DNA of 5,378 bases from Alphaproteobacteria bacterium (GTDB lineage: Bacteria > Pseudomonadota > Alphaproteobacteria > Rs-D84). Made by a program: the position numbers and the translations under genes. Every line of letters begins with the position of its first letter. Within the stretch, counting starts at the first letter, position 1. Shown here piece by piece: positions 4,678 to 5,378 of the stretch. The notes below the pieces were generated by a model. That model searched no databases, was not told where the DNA came from, and saw only the letters and a program-made list of their open reading frames with translations. Location of the stretch: the NCBI GenBank assembly GCA_009782725.1, contig WRIM01000042.1:1-5378 (forward strand), in the 5' to 3' direction.

Positions 4678-5378
4678 ATGAAAAACAAAATTTGTTATTT
4701 GTTATTTGTTATTTGTTATTTAGTTGCTGGTTGCGCACAGCAAAGAAATCAACAGTTGTGGGACGAAATCACCGTCGTCGACCGACTTGTCATCGATGAG
4801 CGCTCTGTTCCTATATTCCCGCGCAAAGCGGCGTTGACCACCGATACGGCGCGGCGGTTTGCCCTTGACCTGCCAAAGCGCTGCACGGTCAATTGGGATA
4901 ATCAGCGCGTGCTCTCTGTCCTGCCCGAAGACCATATCGAAATAGTTCAGCTTGACCGCGGCGACCCGTTGCCCGAATTTGCGGTCGAAAATTATTCTTT
5001 CGAAGATATGTCTGTCAAAGACGCTCTTACCAAATTATTGCAAGGCACGAACATCAACGTGATAATGGATGAAAATATACCGGATAAAATCACGGGCACA
5101 ATTAAATCTGGGGAATTGTCGGACGCGATAGAGCTTATGACGCGCATGGGCAAGACTTATTTTACATACGACGATTCTTTGCGCGATTTGCATATCAAAC
5201 GCAGAGCCTCGTTCCTTATGAAAATGCCGCATGATCAGAATATCGTTATGGCGTTGCTTGACGCGATGCGCGGCGCGGGCATTGGAAACTTACTTGTAAA
5301 CTGGGAAGATAATACTTTGTCGTTCGACGGAAATCATCAAACGGAAAAAGAGGCCCGTCAGATTGTCGCCGACCTTGG
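4678..5378 (+). CDS. Secretin-like outer-membrane lipoprotein, N-terminal part (runs off the window)
   Basis: 233 codons are visible with no stop, so the gene continues past the window. The start MKNKICYLLFVICYLVAGC is a lipoprotein signal with a good lipobox (VAGC, Cys19), after which the mature chain begins CAQQRNQQ. A linker (about 25-98) leads to a region like the N0/STN domain of secretins (about 99-175): PEFAVENYSFEDMSVKDALTKLL, then INVIMDENIPDKITGTIKSGELSDAIELM and HIKRRASF. Next is a second alpha/beta segment (about 180-233) that could begin an N1 domain. Secretins form the outer-membrane pores of type IV pilus and type II secretion machines; lipidated ones such as PilN/BfpB occur in type IVb pili. 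The pore-forming secretin domain would lie beyond the window, so the family call rests on the N0-like part only; a TonB-receptor-type STN or another periplasmic protein cannot be excluded. Confidence 0.55.
   Translation, partial: MKNKICYLLFVICYLVAGCAQQRNQQLWDEITVVDRLVIDERSVPIFPRKAALTTDTARRFALDLPKRCTVNWDNQRVLSVLPEDHIEIVQLDRGDPLPEFAVENYSFEDMSVKDALTKLLQGTNINVIMDENIPDKITGTIKSGELSDAIELMTRMGKTYFTYDDSLRDLHIKRRASFLMKMPHDQNIVMALLDAMRGAGIGNLLVNWEDNTLSFDGNHQTEKEARQIVADL
4691..4718 (+). repeat. Four perfect TTTGTTA repeats inside the signal-peptide coding region
   Basis: Four identical heptamers are followed by a decayed tttagtt. Because 7 is not a multiple of 3, the array is read in all three frames in turn and encodes a repeating ICYLLFV; none of the three frames contains a stop. 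Gain or loss of a single unit would shift the frame of everything downstream. Confidence 0.85.

Noticed and set aside
4624..4718. CRISPR array
   Set aside because: Units are 7 bases in direct tandem without spacers.
4720..5232. Short minus-strand frames opposite the secretin-like gene
   Set aside because: The plus-strand frame is open for 233 codons with a clear signal peptide and start signals.

Overview
The window looks like a chromosomal piece of a Gram-negative (diderm) bacterium. It carries an FtsQ-FtsA cell-division pair, two lipoprotein signal peptides and the start of a secretin-like outer-membrane protein. The divergent FtsA and FtsQ sequences and the general style suggest an uncultured alphaproteobacterium, but that is an impression from the proteins, not a tested assignment. 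No rRNA, tRNA, CRISPR array or transposase gene was seen.

Layout. The left three quarters is a minus-strand block, read from right to left. It starts with a small lipoprotein (4190-3801), followed after 3 bases by a GT-B glycosyltransferase-like protein (3797-2898). A 271-bp element bounded by perfect 30-bp inverted repeats with TA at both ends (2882-2612) comes next. Then come ftsQ (2610-1915) and, 4 bases later, a 592-residue protein joining a complete FtsA-like protein to a complete ribulose-phosphate 3-epimerase-like protein (1910-132). Positions 1-131 hold short direct repeats and hairpins and no gene. From a divergent promoter region (about 4191-4287) two plus-strand genes read right: an unknown 102-residue protein (4288-4596) and a secretin-like lipoprotein (4678 onward) that runs off the window end.

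How it may work together. FtsQ and FtsA are partners in the divisome: FtsQ is the inner-membrane POTRA protein of the FtsQLB complex, and FtsA tethers FtsZ to the membrane. The epimerase (pentose phosphate/Calvin cycle) is fused directly behind FtsA's membrane-targeting helix, so it would sit at the cytoplasmic face of the membrane at the division site. The 271-bp element separates ftsQ from the genes upstream and contains a plausible promoter for ftsQ and the fusion gene. Removing one copy of the element would leave the glycosyltransferase stop about 18 bases from the ftsQ start, so it probably landed inside a once-compact operon.

Most notable points: (1) the FtsA-Rpe fusion; (2) the MITE-like element placed exactly before the ftsQ start codon; (3) complementary 7-base tandem repeats on both sides of the ribosome-binding site and start codon of the secretin-like gene, the second array encoding its signal peptide, which suggests slippage-based or structural control; (4) a promoter whose predicted start is the A of the lipoprotein ATG, implying a leaderless mRNA; and (5) long inverted repeats that overlap the stop codons of two genes.
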